Positions 1 through 6,006 of a DNA stretch of 6,112 nucleotides are shown one piece after another. Location of the stretch: contig SVKH01000094.1 of the NCBI GenBank assembly GCA_015068545.1, positions 1 to 6,112 on the forward strand. The letters are read 5' to 3'. The stretch is from Oscillospiraceae bacterium (GTDB lineage: Bacteria; Bacillota; Clostridia; UBA1381). Below the pieces are notes generated by a model. The model saw only the letters and a program-made list of their open reading frames with translations, was not told the DNA's origin and did not search any database. Position numbers and translations under genes: made by a program. Each line of letters begins with the position of its first letter. Position 1 is the first letter of the stretch.

Positions 1-1
1 T

Positions 2-610
2 ATATTCAAGGATTTGGGTGTAGATGTGGTGATAGAAGGCGGACAGACAATGAACCCGAGTACCGAGGATATTCTGGACGCAATTTCCAAGATAAATGCA
101 GAGCATATTTTCGTATTCCCAAACAACAAGAATATTATCTTGGCGGCAGAGCAGGCAAGGGATATATCGGAAAAGCACATAATAGTTGTGCCGACTCGTG
201 CTATACCTGAGTGCGTATCTGCTATGCTGGCTTTTTCACCGGATAAAGCATGGGAAGAAAACGAAAAGAAGTTAAATAAGGCGGTATCCGGCGTAAAATG
301 CGGTCAGATGACCTTTGCCGTGCGTGATACAAACATAGACGGTATAGAAATTAAAACAGACGATATATTAGGGCTTGTGGGCAGCAAGATTGAGGTTGTC
401 GGCAAGGATGTAAAGGAAACTCTTTTAGAGCTTTGTGATAAGCTTTGTGATGATGATACTGAGTTTGTTACCCTTTACTACGGTAACGATGTAACAGAAG
501 AGGACGCAAATGAAGTGGCGGAGATTATAGAAGATAGGTTGGACGAAGTTGAGGTATCGGTAAAATACGGAGGACAACCGCTGTACTACTATATAATTTC
601 TGCAGAATAA
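2..610 (+). CDS. fakA: Fatty-acid kinase ATP-binding subunit FakA (DAK2/YloV family), C-terminal part, 5' end outside window
   Basis: The reading frame is open at the left edge, so 202 C-terminal residues are seen, roughly the last third of a family about 550 residues long. In characterised Firmicutes, FakA uses ATP to phosphorylate fatty acids carried by FakB proteins, giving acyl-phosphate for PlsX/PlsY phospholipid synthesis. The N-terminal DhaL-like kinase domain lies outside the window. Visible family marks, numbered from the first codon here, are GGQTMNPST at 13-21, PNNKN at 40-44, VVPTRAIPE at 62-70 and the terminal GGQPLYYYIISAE. These belong to the middle and C-terminal FakA-like domains, the latter linked to FakB binding. 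A TTG at base 14 is in frame, but it is not a plausible start because conserved family sequence continues upstream of it. recG begins 5 bases after the stop, so the two genes are probably co-transcribed. Identity is confident; whether this copy serves fatty-acid uptake is inferred from the family. Confidence 0.93.
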   Translation: MFKDLGVDVVIEGGQTMNPSTEDILDAISKINAEHIFVFPNNKNIILAAEQARDISEKHIIVVPTRAIPECVSAMLAFSPDKAWEENEKKLNKAVSGVKCGQMTFAVRDTNIDGIEIKTDDILGLVGSKIEVVGKDVKETLLELCDKLCDDDTEFVTLYYGNDVTEEDANEVAEIIEDRLDEVEVSVKYGGQPLYYYIISAE

Positions 611-615
611 AAGCC

Positions 616-2634
616 ATGTGCAGTATAAAAAAGCTGTCGGGTGTGGGAGATAAAAGAGCGAAGGATTTTGAAAAAAAAGGTGTATATACCATATCCGATC
701 TTTTGTACTATTTCCCAAGAACCCATGAAGACAGGACAAAATTTACCGAAATAGCAGATGCTGTACCGGGGGATGAAACCTGCATAGCAGGTGAGGTGTA
801 TTCTCCTGTACGGGAAGTGCGTATAAGGCGGAGTTTTACAATATATTCCATGGTGGTGTTTGATGAAACCGGCGCCATGAATATTGTGTGGTACAATAAT
901 AAATATGTGAAAAATGCGTTCAAAACAGGGGAGAAGGTTCTGTTTTTCGGGAAAGTGAGCATAAAGAATGGGAAAAAGGAAATTCTCAATCCCATTTACG
1001 AAAAGCTTGAAAAGCAAAGATTTATAGGCAGGATAGTGCCTATTTACCCCTTATCGGGAAGCCTTACGCAAAAGACGGTGCAATCCTTAATGGAGCAGGC
1101 GATAGAATATGCAGGGAATATAAAAGAGTGCCTGCCACGGGAGATACTGGAAAGATACAAGCTGCCTTTGGTAAGTGATGCCCTTAAAAGCATCCATTTC
1201 CCAACCGGATACACAGATTACGAAAGGGCAAGGCGCAGATTTGTTTTTGAGGAATTGCTCATGCTGCAGCTTGCTCTGTTTGGAAAAAGGACGCAAAGTG
1301 ACGAGAAAAAACGTGAACCGTTTAGGATTACAGACTGTGCCTTTGCAGATAAATTGCCCTTTACCTTAACAGGCAGTCAGATGCGTGTTATAAATGAGAT
1401 TCACGAAGATTTTAAAAAGCCGAAGGCAATGAACAGATTGGTTCAGGGTGACGTAGGCTCAGGAAAGACGGCTGTGTGTGCGGCAGGAGTTTTTACTGCA
1501 ATACAAAATGGCTATCAGTCCGCTATTATGGCACCTACGGAAATTCTGGCAAATCAGCACTACGAAACCTTTTCCGAATTTTTTAAAGATTATGATATAA
1601 AAATTGCTCTGCTTACCAAGAGCACAAAGAATAAAAAAGACCTGTATGAAAAGATAAAATCAGGGGAAATTGACCTTATAATCGGCACAAATGCCATTAT
1701 CCAAAAGGACGTAGAATATTGCAATTTAGGGATGGTTGTCACCGATGAACAGCATCGTTTTGGTGTAACGCAAAGGGGAATGCTTAGCGAAAAGGGAGAA
1801 AATCCTCATACCCTTATTATGACGGCAACGCCAATACCAAGGACACTGTCTTTAATCCTTTACGGGGATCTTGATGTATCGGTTATAGACGAGCTTCCTC
1901 CGGGCAGAAAGCCTGTTTCTACCTATGCGGTAGGTGAGGATATGCGCAGGCGTGTCTATGGATTTTTGGAAAAGCAGGTAACCGCAGGCTCTCAGGCATA
2001 TGTGGTATGCCCGTTGGTGGAGGAAAGTGACAAGAGTGACTTAGAAGATGCCGAAAATATCCACAAAACCTTGTCAAGAATTTTCCCGCAGTTTAGCGTG
2101 GGGTTAATCCATGGCAGAATGAAGTCGGAGGAAAAGGACAAGGTCATGTGCGACTTTGTGGAAAAAAGGATAGATATTTTAGTTTCTACCACAGTAATAG
2201 AAGTGGGAGTGAACGTGCCAAACAGCAACATTATGATAATAGAAAATGCCGAAAGATTTGGTCTTTCCACGCTGCATCAGCTAAGGGGCAGAGTAGGAAG
2301 AGGACAGGAAAAGGCTTACTGCATAATGTTTGCCCACGGCGATAGTGAGATTACCAAAAAGAGAATGGATACCCTTTGTTCCTCGAACGACGGATTCTAT
2401 ATCTCGGAGCAGGATTTGAAGCTGAGAGGTCCGGGAGACTTTTTCGGAACCCGTCAGCACGGTCTTCCGGAGATGCGTGTTGCAAACCTTTTTGCAGACG
2501 GAAAGATACTGGAGGCAGCCCAAAAGACAGCCAAGGAGATTGCAGAAAAAAAGCTGAACTTAAGTGAGGAAGAAGAACAGGTTCTACTGGGCAGGGTGAA
2601 AAATGTACTGCCAGATACAATAGTTTTGAACTAA
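616..2634 (+). CDS. recG: ATP-dependent DNA helicase RecG
   Basis: This 672-residue protein matches the usual RecG length (about 680). RecG is a cytoplasmic superfamily 2 double-stranded DNA translocase that reverses stalled forks and processes Holliday junctions, D-loops and R-loops. The N-terminus carries the helix-hairpin-helix-like segment LSGVGDKRAKDFEKKG (about 7-22) and DLLYYFP (28-34), followed by the OB-fold wedge domain (about 50-150). Helicase motifs in order are Walker A GDVGSGKT (278-285), APTEILA (306-312), DEQHRFG (377-383), TATPIPRT (403-410), STTVIEVGVNVPN (524-536) and QLRGRVGRG (555-563). The C-terminal TRG region contains LKLRGPGDFFGTRQHG (601-616). All key motifs are intact. 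The ATG at 616 is chosen because the family start region follows at once and no better upstream start is in frame. It has no clear Shine-Dalgarno site, so translation probably depends on ribosomes finishing fakA 5 bases upstream. Confidence 0.98.
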   Translation: MCSIKKLSGVGDKRAKDFEKKGVYTISDLLYYFPRTHEDRTKFTEIADAVPGDETCIAGEVYSPVREVRIRRSFTIYSMVVFDETGAMNIVWYNNKYVKNAFKTGEKVLFFGKVSIKNGKKEILNPIYEKLEKQRFIGRIVPIYPLSGSLTQKTVQSLMEQAIEYAGNIKECLPREILERYKLPLVSDALKSIHFPTGYTDYERARRRFVFEELLMLQLALFGKRTQSDEKKREPFRITDCAFADKLPFTLTGSQMRVINEIHEDFKKPKAMNRLVQGDVGSGKTAVCAAGVFTAIQNGYQSAIMAPTEILANQHYETFSEFFKDYDIKIALLTKSTKNKKDLYEKIKSGEIDLIIGTNAIIQKDVEYCNLGMVVTDEQHRFGVTQRGMLSEKGENPHTLIMTATPIPRTLSLILYGDLDVSVIDELPPGRKPVSTYAVGEDMRRRVYGFLEKQVTAGSQAYVVCPLVEESDKSDLEDAENIHKTLSRIFPQFSVGLIHGRMKSEEKDKVMCDFVEKRIDILVSTTVIEVGVNVPNSNIMIIENAERFGLSTLHQLRGRVGRGQEKAYCIMFAHGDSEITKKRMDTLCSSNDGFYISEQDLKLRGPGDFFGTRQHGLPEMRVANLFADGKILEAAQKTAKEIAEKKLNLSEEEEQVLLGRVKNVLPDTIVLN

Positions 2635-2644
2635 AATTGATCAT

Positions 2645-2689
2645 AAAAAGATATAAAATACATTAAACTTACAAAAAATTGTTAAAAAA
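2645..2689 (+). promoter_or_regulatory. Phased A-tracts upstream of the rsmD promoter (possible UP element or bent DNA)
   Basis: Five runs of A (2645-2649, 2655-2658, 2665-2667, 2673-2678 and 2684-2689) have centres 9.5, 9.5, 9.5 and 11 bases apart, close to one helical turn. They end two bases before the -35 box. Phased A-tracts bend DNA, and A+T-rich DNA at this position can bind the RNA polymerase alpha subunit. That this happens here is inference, and A-runs are common in low-GC gaps. Confidence 0.4.
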
Positions 2690-2691
2690 TA

Positions 2692-2720
2692 TTGACGTTT
2701 TTGTTAAAATGGGGTACAAT
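2692..2720 (+). promoter_or_regulatory. Sigma-A-type promoter of the rsmD-coaD operon
   Basis: The -35 box is TTGACG (2692-2697, five of six matches to consensus). The -10 box is TACAAT (2715-2720, five of six), and the spacer is 17 bases, the optimum. Transcription would begin near 2727, giving a leader of about 20 bases with the Shine-Dalgarno site GGAGG at 2736-2740, six bases before the rsmD ATG. I see no terminator between recG and this promoter, so read-through from fakA-recG may add to expression. Confidence 0.8.
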
Positions 2721-2746
2721 ATAGTACGATAGTTTGGAGGAGTGGG

Positions 2747-3283
2747 ATGAGAATTATAGCAGGAAGCCGTAAAGGACACAAGCTCCACGACTTTGAGGGA
2801 ATGGACATACGGCCTACAACGGACCGTGTAAAGGAGTCGATTTTCAATCTCATTCAGGAGTATATACCGGATGCGAGTTGTCTGGATCTTTTCGGCGGTA
2901 GCGGTGCTCTCAGCTTCGAAGCATTAAGCCGAGGCGCAAAAAGCTGTGTATGCGTGGATATAGACCAAAGGTCTATAAACGTTATCAAAAAGAACGACGA
3001 AGCACTGGGACTTGACGGATTGACCATAGTCCGAGAGGACGCAATGCAGTTCCTTAAGAAAACGGAAAAGAAGTTTTCCGTAATATTCCTCGATCCACCC
3101 TACAACAAAGGCTTTATAGCGCCGGTAATGAGTGCTGTGTGTGACAGAGATATTCTTTCGGATGACGGAATCATAATGCTCGAAAGTGATTTCTCGGATG
3201 AACACAGCGAATTTAGCGGTCTTGAAATTATCAAGCAGAGAAAGTATGGCAGAAGCTTCGTGACAATTTACCGAAAAGGGTGA
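2747..3283 (+). CDS. rsmD: 16S rRNA (guanine(966)-N(2))-methyltransferase RsmD
   Basis: This 178-residue Rossmann-fold methyltransferase has the usual RsmD length. RsmD uses S-adenosylmethionine to methylate N2 of G966 (E. coli numbering) in 16S rRNA, on the small subunit near the P site. The N-terminus MRIIAGSRKGHKL and the RPTTDRVKES block (22-31) are RsmD hallmarks. The SAM-binding motif I is LDLFGGSGALSFEALSRGA (46-64), with the acidic motif II residue in VDID (70-73) and motif III-type EDAMQFL (97-103). The catalytic motif IV is DPPY (116-119), as in other N2-guanine methyltransferases. The C-terminal YGRSFVTIY is also typical. The ATG start has a good GGAGG six bases upstream and begins exactly at the conserved N-terminus. 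It is the first gene of an operon with coaD, a very common bacterial pairing. Confidence 0.97.
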   Translation: MRIIAGSRKGHKLHDFEGMDIRPTTDRVKESIFNLIQEYIPDASCLDLFGGSGALSFEALSRGAKSCVCVDIDQRSINVIKKNDEALGLDGLTIVREDAMQFLKKTEKKFSVIFLDPPYNKGFIAPVMSAVCDRDILSDDGIIMLESDFSDEHSEFSGLEIIKQRKYGRSFVTIYRKG

Positions 3284-3284
3284 T
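3278..3284 (+). promoter_or_regulatory. Ribosome binding site that decides the coaD start
   Basis: The sequence GGGTGAT spans the rsmD stop codon, and its GGTGAT part pairs with the 3' end of 16S rRNA. It leaves four bases to the ATG at 3289 and would overlap the alternative GTG at 3280. The ATG is therefore the likely start, which agrees with the family N-terminus MRIAVYPGSFDP. Confidence 0.65.
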
Positions 3285-3288
3285 AAAT

Positions 3289-3774
3289 ATGAGAATTGCA
3301 GTATATCCGGGTAGCTTCGATCCTATCACAAACGGGCACCTAGACATCATAAAAAGAGCGTCTAAAATCTACGATAAACTCATAGTAGGAGTGCTGGATA
3401 ACAGCAGTAAAAAGCCAATGTTTTCGGCAGAGGATCGCAAGAAAATGATTGACGAAGCCATAAATGGAATTGATAATGTAACTTGCGATGTTTTTTCGGG
3501 GTTATTGGTGGATTTTGCCAAGATAAAGGGTGCGGATGTTATTGTAAAAGGGCTAAGAACTGTGTCGGATTTTGAATACGAGCTTCAGATGGCACTGCTT
3601 AATAAGGCTCTTAATCCGGAATTTGAAACTATGTTTATGATGACGAATACAAAGTATTCCTACATCAGCTCCAGCATGGTCAAGGAGGTCGCAAAATACG
3701 ACGGCGAGCTTGACGGACTGGTACCTAAAAATGTTATTACTAAATTAAAAGATAAGAATAAAAGGGAGATTTGA
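3289..3774 (+). CDS. coaD: Pantetheine-phosphate adenylyltransferase (PPAT, CoaD)
   Basis: CoaD transfers AMP from ATP to 4'-phosphopantetheine, giving dephospho-CoA and pyrophosphate; this is the penultimate step of coenzyme A synthesis, in the cytoplasm. From the ATG at 3289 the product has 161 residues, a typical CoaD length. It opens with the nucleotidyltransferase signature YPGSFDPITNGH (6-17), with the catalytic His17. Lys42 in SSKKPMF and Arg90 in KGLR match substrate-binding positions of the family. FEYELQMALLN (95-105) and YSYISSSMVKEVA (123-135, the ISSSxVR/K ATP-site motif) follow. A GTG at 3280 is also in frame and overlaps the rsmD stop as GTGA. It would add three residues (MIN) that are not part of the family start, and the Shine-Dalgarno site fits the ATG. 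Spacing to rsmD is 5 bases, so translational coupling is likely. Confidence 0.97.
   Translation: MRIAVYPGSFDPITNGHLDIIKRASKIYDKLIVGVLDNSSKKPMFSAEDRKKMIDEAINGIDNVTCDVFSGLLVDFAKIKGADVIVKGLRTVSDFEYELQMALLNKALNPEFETMFMMTNTKYSYISSSMVKEVAKYDGELDGLVPKNVITKLKDKNKREI
3764..3768 (+). promoter_or_regulatory. Ribosome binding site that decides the start of the coiled-coil gene
   Basis: GGGAG lies 8 bases before the ATG at 3777 but only 2 bases before an in-frame TTG at 3771, which overlaps the coaD stop as TTGA. The spacing favours the ATG. The site lies inside the coaD reading frame. Confidence 0.6.
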
Positions 3775-3776
3775 AA

Positions 3777-4220
3777 ATGGAAATTATGGAAATCATCGAC
3801 ATGATGGAAGAAACTATCGAAAAGTCACCTGTAGTTCCGCTAAGTGGAAAGATCGTTGTGGACAAGGAGGATCTTTTGGACTATATTCAGGAGATGCGTC
3901 TTGTATTCCCGGACGAAGTAAAGGAAGCAAAATGGGTTAAGGAAGAAAGAGAGAGAATCCTTGCTGAGGCTCAGACCAGAAGTGAAACTATGGTTAAAAA
4001 TGCCGAGGAAAAGGTTGTTCAGATGATTGATGAACACGAAATCACAAAGGAAGCTGTGGAGCACGCAAACCAAATGGTGAACGATGCCCAGACAAAGGCT
4101 ATGGAAATCAAGACAGACTGCGACCAGTACGCAGACGATATACTAAACGACATCGAAAAGCGTCTTGATATGCTTCTTAAGAAGGTTCACGATGACAGAA
4201 CGTATTTTGCAAATAAATAA
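3777..4220 (+). CDS. Soluble coiled-coil protein of unknown function (clostridial 'ATPase'/ATP synthase subunit b-like label)
   Basis: This 147-residue acidic and lysine-rich protein has no signal peptide or membrane segment. Residues 1-17 form a short charged helix. Then comes a compact segment VPLSGKIVVDKEDLLDYIQEMRLVFPDEVKEAKWVKEE (20-57), the best conserved part in the homologues I recall from clostridia. From about 50 to 137 it is continuous, alanine- and glutamate-rich helix with coiled-coil character, including EAQTRSETMVKNAEEKV (64-80), IDEHEITKEA (84-93) and YADDILNDIEKRLDMLLKKV (118-137). Relatives are often labelled ATPase, vacuolar ATPase subunit or ATP synthase b subunit, but I see no nucleotide-binding motif, and the lack of an N-terminal membrane anchor argues against a true b subunit. 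The label probably reflects coiled-coil similarity only. It starts 2 bases after coaD and is the last gene before a terminator, so it is made with RsmD and CoaD. Function is unknown. Confidence 0.88.
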   Translation: MEIMEIIDMMEETIEKSPVVPLSGKIVVDKEDLLDYIQEMRLVFPDEVKEAKWVKEERERILAEAQTRSETMVKNAEEKVVQMIDEHEITKEAVEHANQMVNDAQTKAMEIKTDCDQYADDILNDIEKRLDMLLKKVHDDRTYFANK

Positions 4221-4245
4221 TCTCTTCGTTTATTCCATATAAATC

Positions 4246-4280
4246 AGGCTATGCTAAAGGGTATAGCCTTGTTTGTGTTA
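4246..4280 (+). terminator. Intrinsic terminator of the rsmD-coaD-coiled-coil operon
   Basis: AGGCTATGC (4246-4254) pairs with GTATAGCCT (4261-4269), giving nine base pairs including one G-U, with a six-base loop. It is followed by a broken T-rich tail (TTGTTTGTGTT). It sits 25 bases after the stop codon. The interrupted T tract suggests incomplete termination, so some transcripts may continue into tsaE. Confidence 0.7.
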
Positions 4281-4290
4281 TAGAGAAAAC

Positions 4291-4298
4291 AAGGAGAT
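4291..4298 (+). promoter_or_regulatory. Strong but distant ribosome binding site of tsaE
   Basis: AAGGAGAT is a near-ideal Shine-Dalgarno sequence, but 13 bases separate GGAG from the first ATG at 4310 and 16 from a second ATG at 4313; 6-9 is usual. No in-frame ATG, GTG or TTG lies between them, so the start cannot be moved closer without losing the frame. Confidence 0.5.
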
Positions 4299-4309
4299 GT
4301 TTTGCGGAT

Positions 4310-4735
4310 ATGATGTACAAGTCAAATAGTGTAAGAGAAACTCAGAATATAGCAAAAGCATTTGCAAAAGGATTAAAGCCGGGGGATGTGGTCTGTCTTA
4401 GCGGAGACCTGGGCACAGGCAAGACTGCATTTGTGCAGGGCATGGCTATGGGACTAAGCATTGAGGACATGGTGAATAGTCCTACCTTCACAATAGTAAA
4501 CTGTTACAGTGGCAGGCTGCCTGTGTATCATTTTGATGTGTACCGTATATCAGATCCTGACGAAATGTACGAGATAGGATACGAAGAATATGTTTACGGT
4601 GATGGTGTGTGTATTATAGAATGGCCTGAACAGATAGCGGAAATTTTGCCAAAAGAAAGATACGATATAAAAATAGAAAAGAATCTGGAAGTGCATGAGG
4701 ATTTTCGGGAAATTACTATTGACAAAATAGGTTAA
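4310..4735 (+). CDS. tsaE: tRNA N6-adenosine threonylcarbamoyltransferase complex ATPase subunit TsaE
   Basis: TsaE is the P-loop ATPase that works with TsaB and TsaD to transfer the threonylcarbamoyl group to A37 of ANN-decoding tRNAs (t6A), a nearly universal modification important for decoding accuracy. The 141-residue product has the family length and all its marks: Walker A GDLGTGKT (32-39), the SPTFTIVN switch-like segment (57-64), HFDVYRI (74-80), the acidic stretch EIGYEEY (88-94) and a Walker B-like strand ending in CIIEWPE (101-107). Two adjacent ATG codons (4310 and 4313) are possible starts, differing by one residue. The gene follows a leaky-looking terminator by about 30 bases, and I could not find a convincing promoter for it. 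tsaB follows 100 bases downstream, the usual partner order. Confidence 0.96.
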   Translation: MMYKSNSVRETQNIAKAFAKGLKPGDVVCLSGDLGTGKTAFVQGMAMGLSIEDMVNSPTFTIVNCYSGRLPVYHFDVYRISDPDEMYEIGYEEYVYGDGVCIIEWPEQIAEILPKERYDIKIEKNLEVHEDFREITIDKIG

Positions 4736-4736
4736 A

Positions 4737-4799
4737 CCGGAAATCGGGATATAAAATATAACCTAGGGAAAAGGTAACTTCTTTTCCCAATTTCACCGG
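4737..4799 (+). other. Predicted stem-loop in the tsaE-tsaB gap
   Basis: An inner hairpin pairs GGGAAAAG (4766-4773) with CTTTTCCC (4781-4788), eight base pairs plus a G-U, with a five-base loop. An outer helix can pair CCGGAAAT (4737-4744) with the ATTT and CCGG blocks at 4790-4799, with two bases (CA) bulged. A 21-base A+T-rich internal loop lies between. No T tract follows, so a classical terminator is unlikely. It could be a leader structure for tsaB, an RNA-processing site, or chance. The rest of the 100-base gap holds only the tsaB ribosome binding site AGAGGA (4825-4830) and no promoter I trust. Confidence 0.45.
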
Positions 4800-4835
4800 A
4801 GACCGGATAAAATATCATTAAAAAAGAGGACAAAA

Positions 4836-5528
4836 ATGAAGATATTAGGTGTAGATACCTCGTCGGGTGTGGCAACTGCCGCAATTTGCGATGACGAAAA
4901 GCTCATCTGCGAGTTTGTACTTAACAATAAAATGACTCATTCCCAGACACTAATGCCGATTATTGATATGTGCTTTAAGCACAGCGAGCTTACGGTTAAT
5001 GACATAGACCTTTTTGCAGTGTCGGAAGGCCCGGGCTCATTTACCGGACTGAGGATTGGTGTTACTACGGTAAAAGGGCTTGCCCATGGAGCTAATAAGC
5101 CCATAGTGGGAGTGAACACGTTGGAGGCTATGGCGTATAACCTGCCATTTTGCCCATATCTGATATCGCCCATTATGGATGCCAGACGTGGAGAAGTATA
5201 TAACGGAGTTTACCGCTTTTTGGAAGGTGCGCTGACCGAGGTAAAATCTCCTCGAGCTTTGCCTGTTAGTCAGCTTATAGAGGAGCTGTCGGCATCAGGA
5301 GAAAAGGTAGTTTTCTTGGGTGACGGAGTTCCGGTGTTCCGTAGTGAACTTGCGGAAAAGCTGGGAGATATAGCAATATTTGCACCACAAAGCGTAGGTA
5401 TGCAAAAGGCTTCTTCGGTATGTATGGCAGCCGGAAAAAAGGAGCAGATGCATTATAGTAAATTAAGCCCTGTGTACCTTAGAAAGTCTCAGGCAGAAAG
5501 AGAATTGGAAGAAAGAGGTAAGAAATAA
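4836..5528 (+). CDS. tsaB: tRNA t6A biosynthesis protein TsaB (YeaZ family)
   Basis: TsaB is the inactive ASKHA-fold paralogue of TsaD; it dimerises with TsaD and is required with TsaE for t6A37 formation in tRNA. The 230-residue length is normal. The N-terminus MKILGVDTSSGVATAAI (1-17) is the ASKHA phosphate-1-like strand, followed by MTHSQTLMP (33-41), the signature EGPGSFTGLRIGVTTVKG (64-81), MDARRGEVY (114-122) and the C-terminal PVYLRKSQAERE (212-223). The ATG at 4836 has AGAGGA five bases upstream and coincides with the conserved N-terminus. The stop overlaps the rpiB start by one base (TAATG). In B. subtilis the partner order continues with rimI and tsaD; here neither follows, so TsaD must be encoded elsewhere. 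Confidence 0.96.
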   Translation: MKILGVDTSSGVATAAICDDEKLICEFVLNNKMTHSQTLMPIIDMCFKHSELTVNDIDLFAVSEGPGSFTGLRIGVTTVKGLAHGANKPIVGVNTLEAMAYNLPFCPYLISPIMDARRGEVYNGVYRFLEGALTEVKSPRALPVSQLIEELSASGEKVVFLGDGVPVFRSELAEKLGDIAIFAPQSVGMQKASSVCMAAGKKEQMHYSKLSPVYLRKSQAERELEERGKK

Positions 5529-5962
5529 TGTTAGCAATTGGATGTGACCACGGCGGATTTGAACTAAAAAACCACATTATCGGTTATTTAAAGGAAAAAG
5601 GTTTTGAAATAAAGGATTTCGGTACATATGACGAAAACAGCGTAGACTATCCGGATATTGCCGAGGTTGTGTGCAGAAGCATCACATCAGGAGAATGTGA
5701 AAGAGGTATCTTGGTTTGCGGAACAGGAATAGGCATGTCCATCGCCGCTAACAAGGTAAAGGGTATTCGCGCGGCTATGTGTACTGATGTGTATTCCGCA
5801 AAGATGACAAAGCAACATAATAACACCAATGTACTATGCCTTGGCGGCAGAGTAACAGGTAGGGAACTTGCCTTTATGATATGTGAAACATGGCTGGGGG
5901 AAGAGTTTTTAGGTGGCAGACACCAGAACAGAATTGATAAAATTTCAAATCTGGAGAAATAA
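5528..5962 (+). CDS. rpiB: Ribose-5-phosphate isomerase B (RpiB/LacAB family)
   Basis: RpiB interconverts ribose 5-phosphate and ribulose 5-phosphate in the non-oxidative pentose phosphate pathway. The 144-residue product has family length. Visible features are IGCDHGGFELK (4-14) with substrate-binding Asp7 and His8, the catalytic-loop segment CGTGIGMSIAANK (64-76) with Cys64 as the proton-transfer base, HNNTNVLCLGGR (97-108) with ring-opening His97, and the phosphate-binding arginine region GGRHQNRID (129-137). The cysteine fits true RpiB rather than a family member lacking that base. An allose-6-phosphate or galactose-6-phosphate isomerase role is possible in this family, but no sugar-operon neighbours suggest it. 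The ATG shares one base with the tsaB stop, and AGAGG (5514-5518) lies inside the end of tsaB, so translation is coupled. A strong terminator follows 8 bases after the stop. Confidence 0.95.
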   Translation: MLAIGCDHGGFELKNHIIGYLKEKGFEIKDFGTYDENSVDYPDIAEVVCRSITSGECERGILVCGTGIGMSIAANKVKGIRAAMCTDVYSAKMTKQHNNTNVLCLGGRVTGRELAFMICETWLGEEFLGGRHQNRIDKISNLEK

Positions 5963-5970
5963 AAAAATTG

Positions 5971-6006
5971 AAAACTACGGAGGAGTAATCTTTCGTAGTT
6001 TTTTTT
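5971..6006 (+). terminator. Strong intrinsic terminator after rpiB, probably bidirectional
   Basis: AAAACTACG (5971-5979) pairs with CGTAGTTTT (5994-6002). The stem can extend inward by five pairs (5980-5984 with 5989-5993, two of them G-U) to a GTAA loop, a GNRA-type tetraloop. Eight T bases follow (5999-6006). On the opposite strand the same hairpin is followed by a T run, because A bases fill 5961-5967, so it could also stop transcription arriving from the right. Confidence 0.85.

Noticed and set aside
589..1017. A 142-codon open frame on the - strand opposite the start of recG
   Set aside because: It is antisense to the conserved RecG wedge domain, its Phe/Tyr/His-rich composition is typical of reverse frames of Lys/Glu-rich genes, and it has no recognisable motif.
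2635..2691. Possible terminator after recG
   Set aside because: Only the short palindrome TGATCA and A+T-rich DNA are present; there is no G+C stem followed by a T tract.
3280..3282. GTG start for coaD overlapping the rsmD stop (GTGA)
   Set aside because: The overlap looks like a coupling motif, but the Shine-Dalgarno sequence covers this GTG and fits the ATG at 3289, where the conserved N-terminus begins.
3771..3773. TTG start for the coiled-coil gene overlapping the coaD stop (TTGA)
   Set aside because: The GGGAG site is only two bases away, too close for initiation; the ATG at 3777 has normal spacing.
4251..4283. Ten-codon frame (MLKGIALFVL) inside the terminator as a leader peptide
   Set aside because: It is formed by the terminator stem and tail, has only a weak AGG upstream, and carries no codon bias hinting at attenuation.
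4719..4724. Perfect -35-like TTGACA at the end of tsaE as a possible tsaB promoter
   Set aside because: At a 16-18 base spacing no acceptable -10 follows; the nearest TATAAA begins 25 bases later. The hexamer is explained by Ile-Asp-Lys codons of TsaE.
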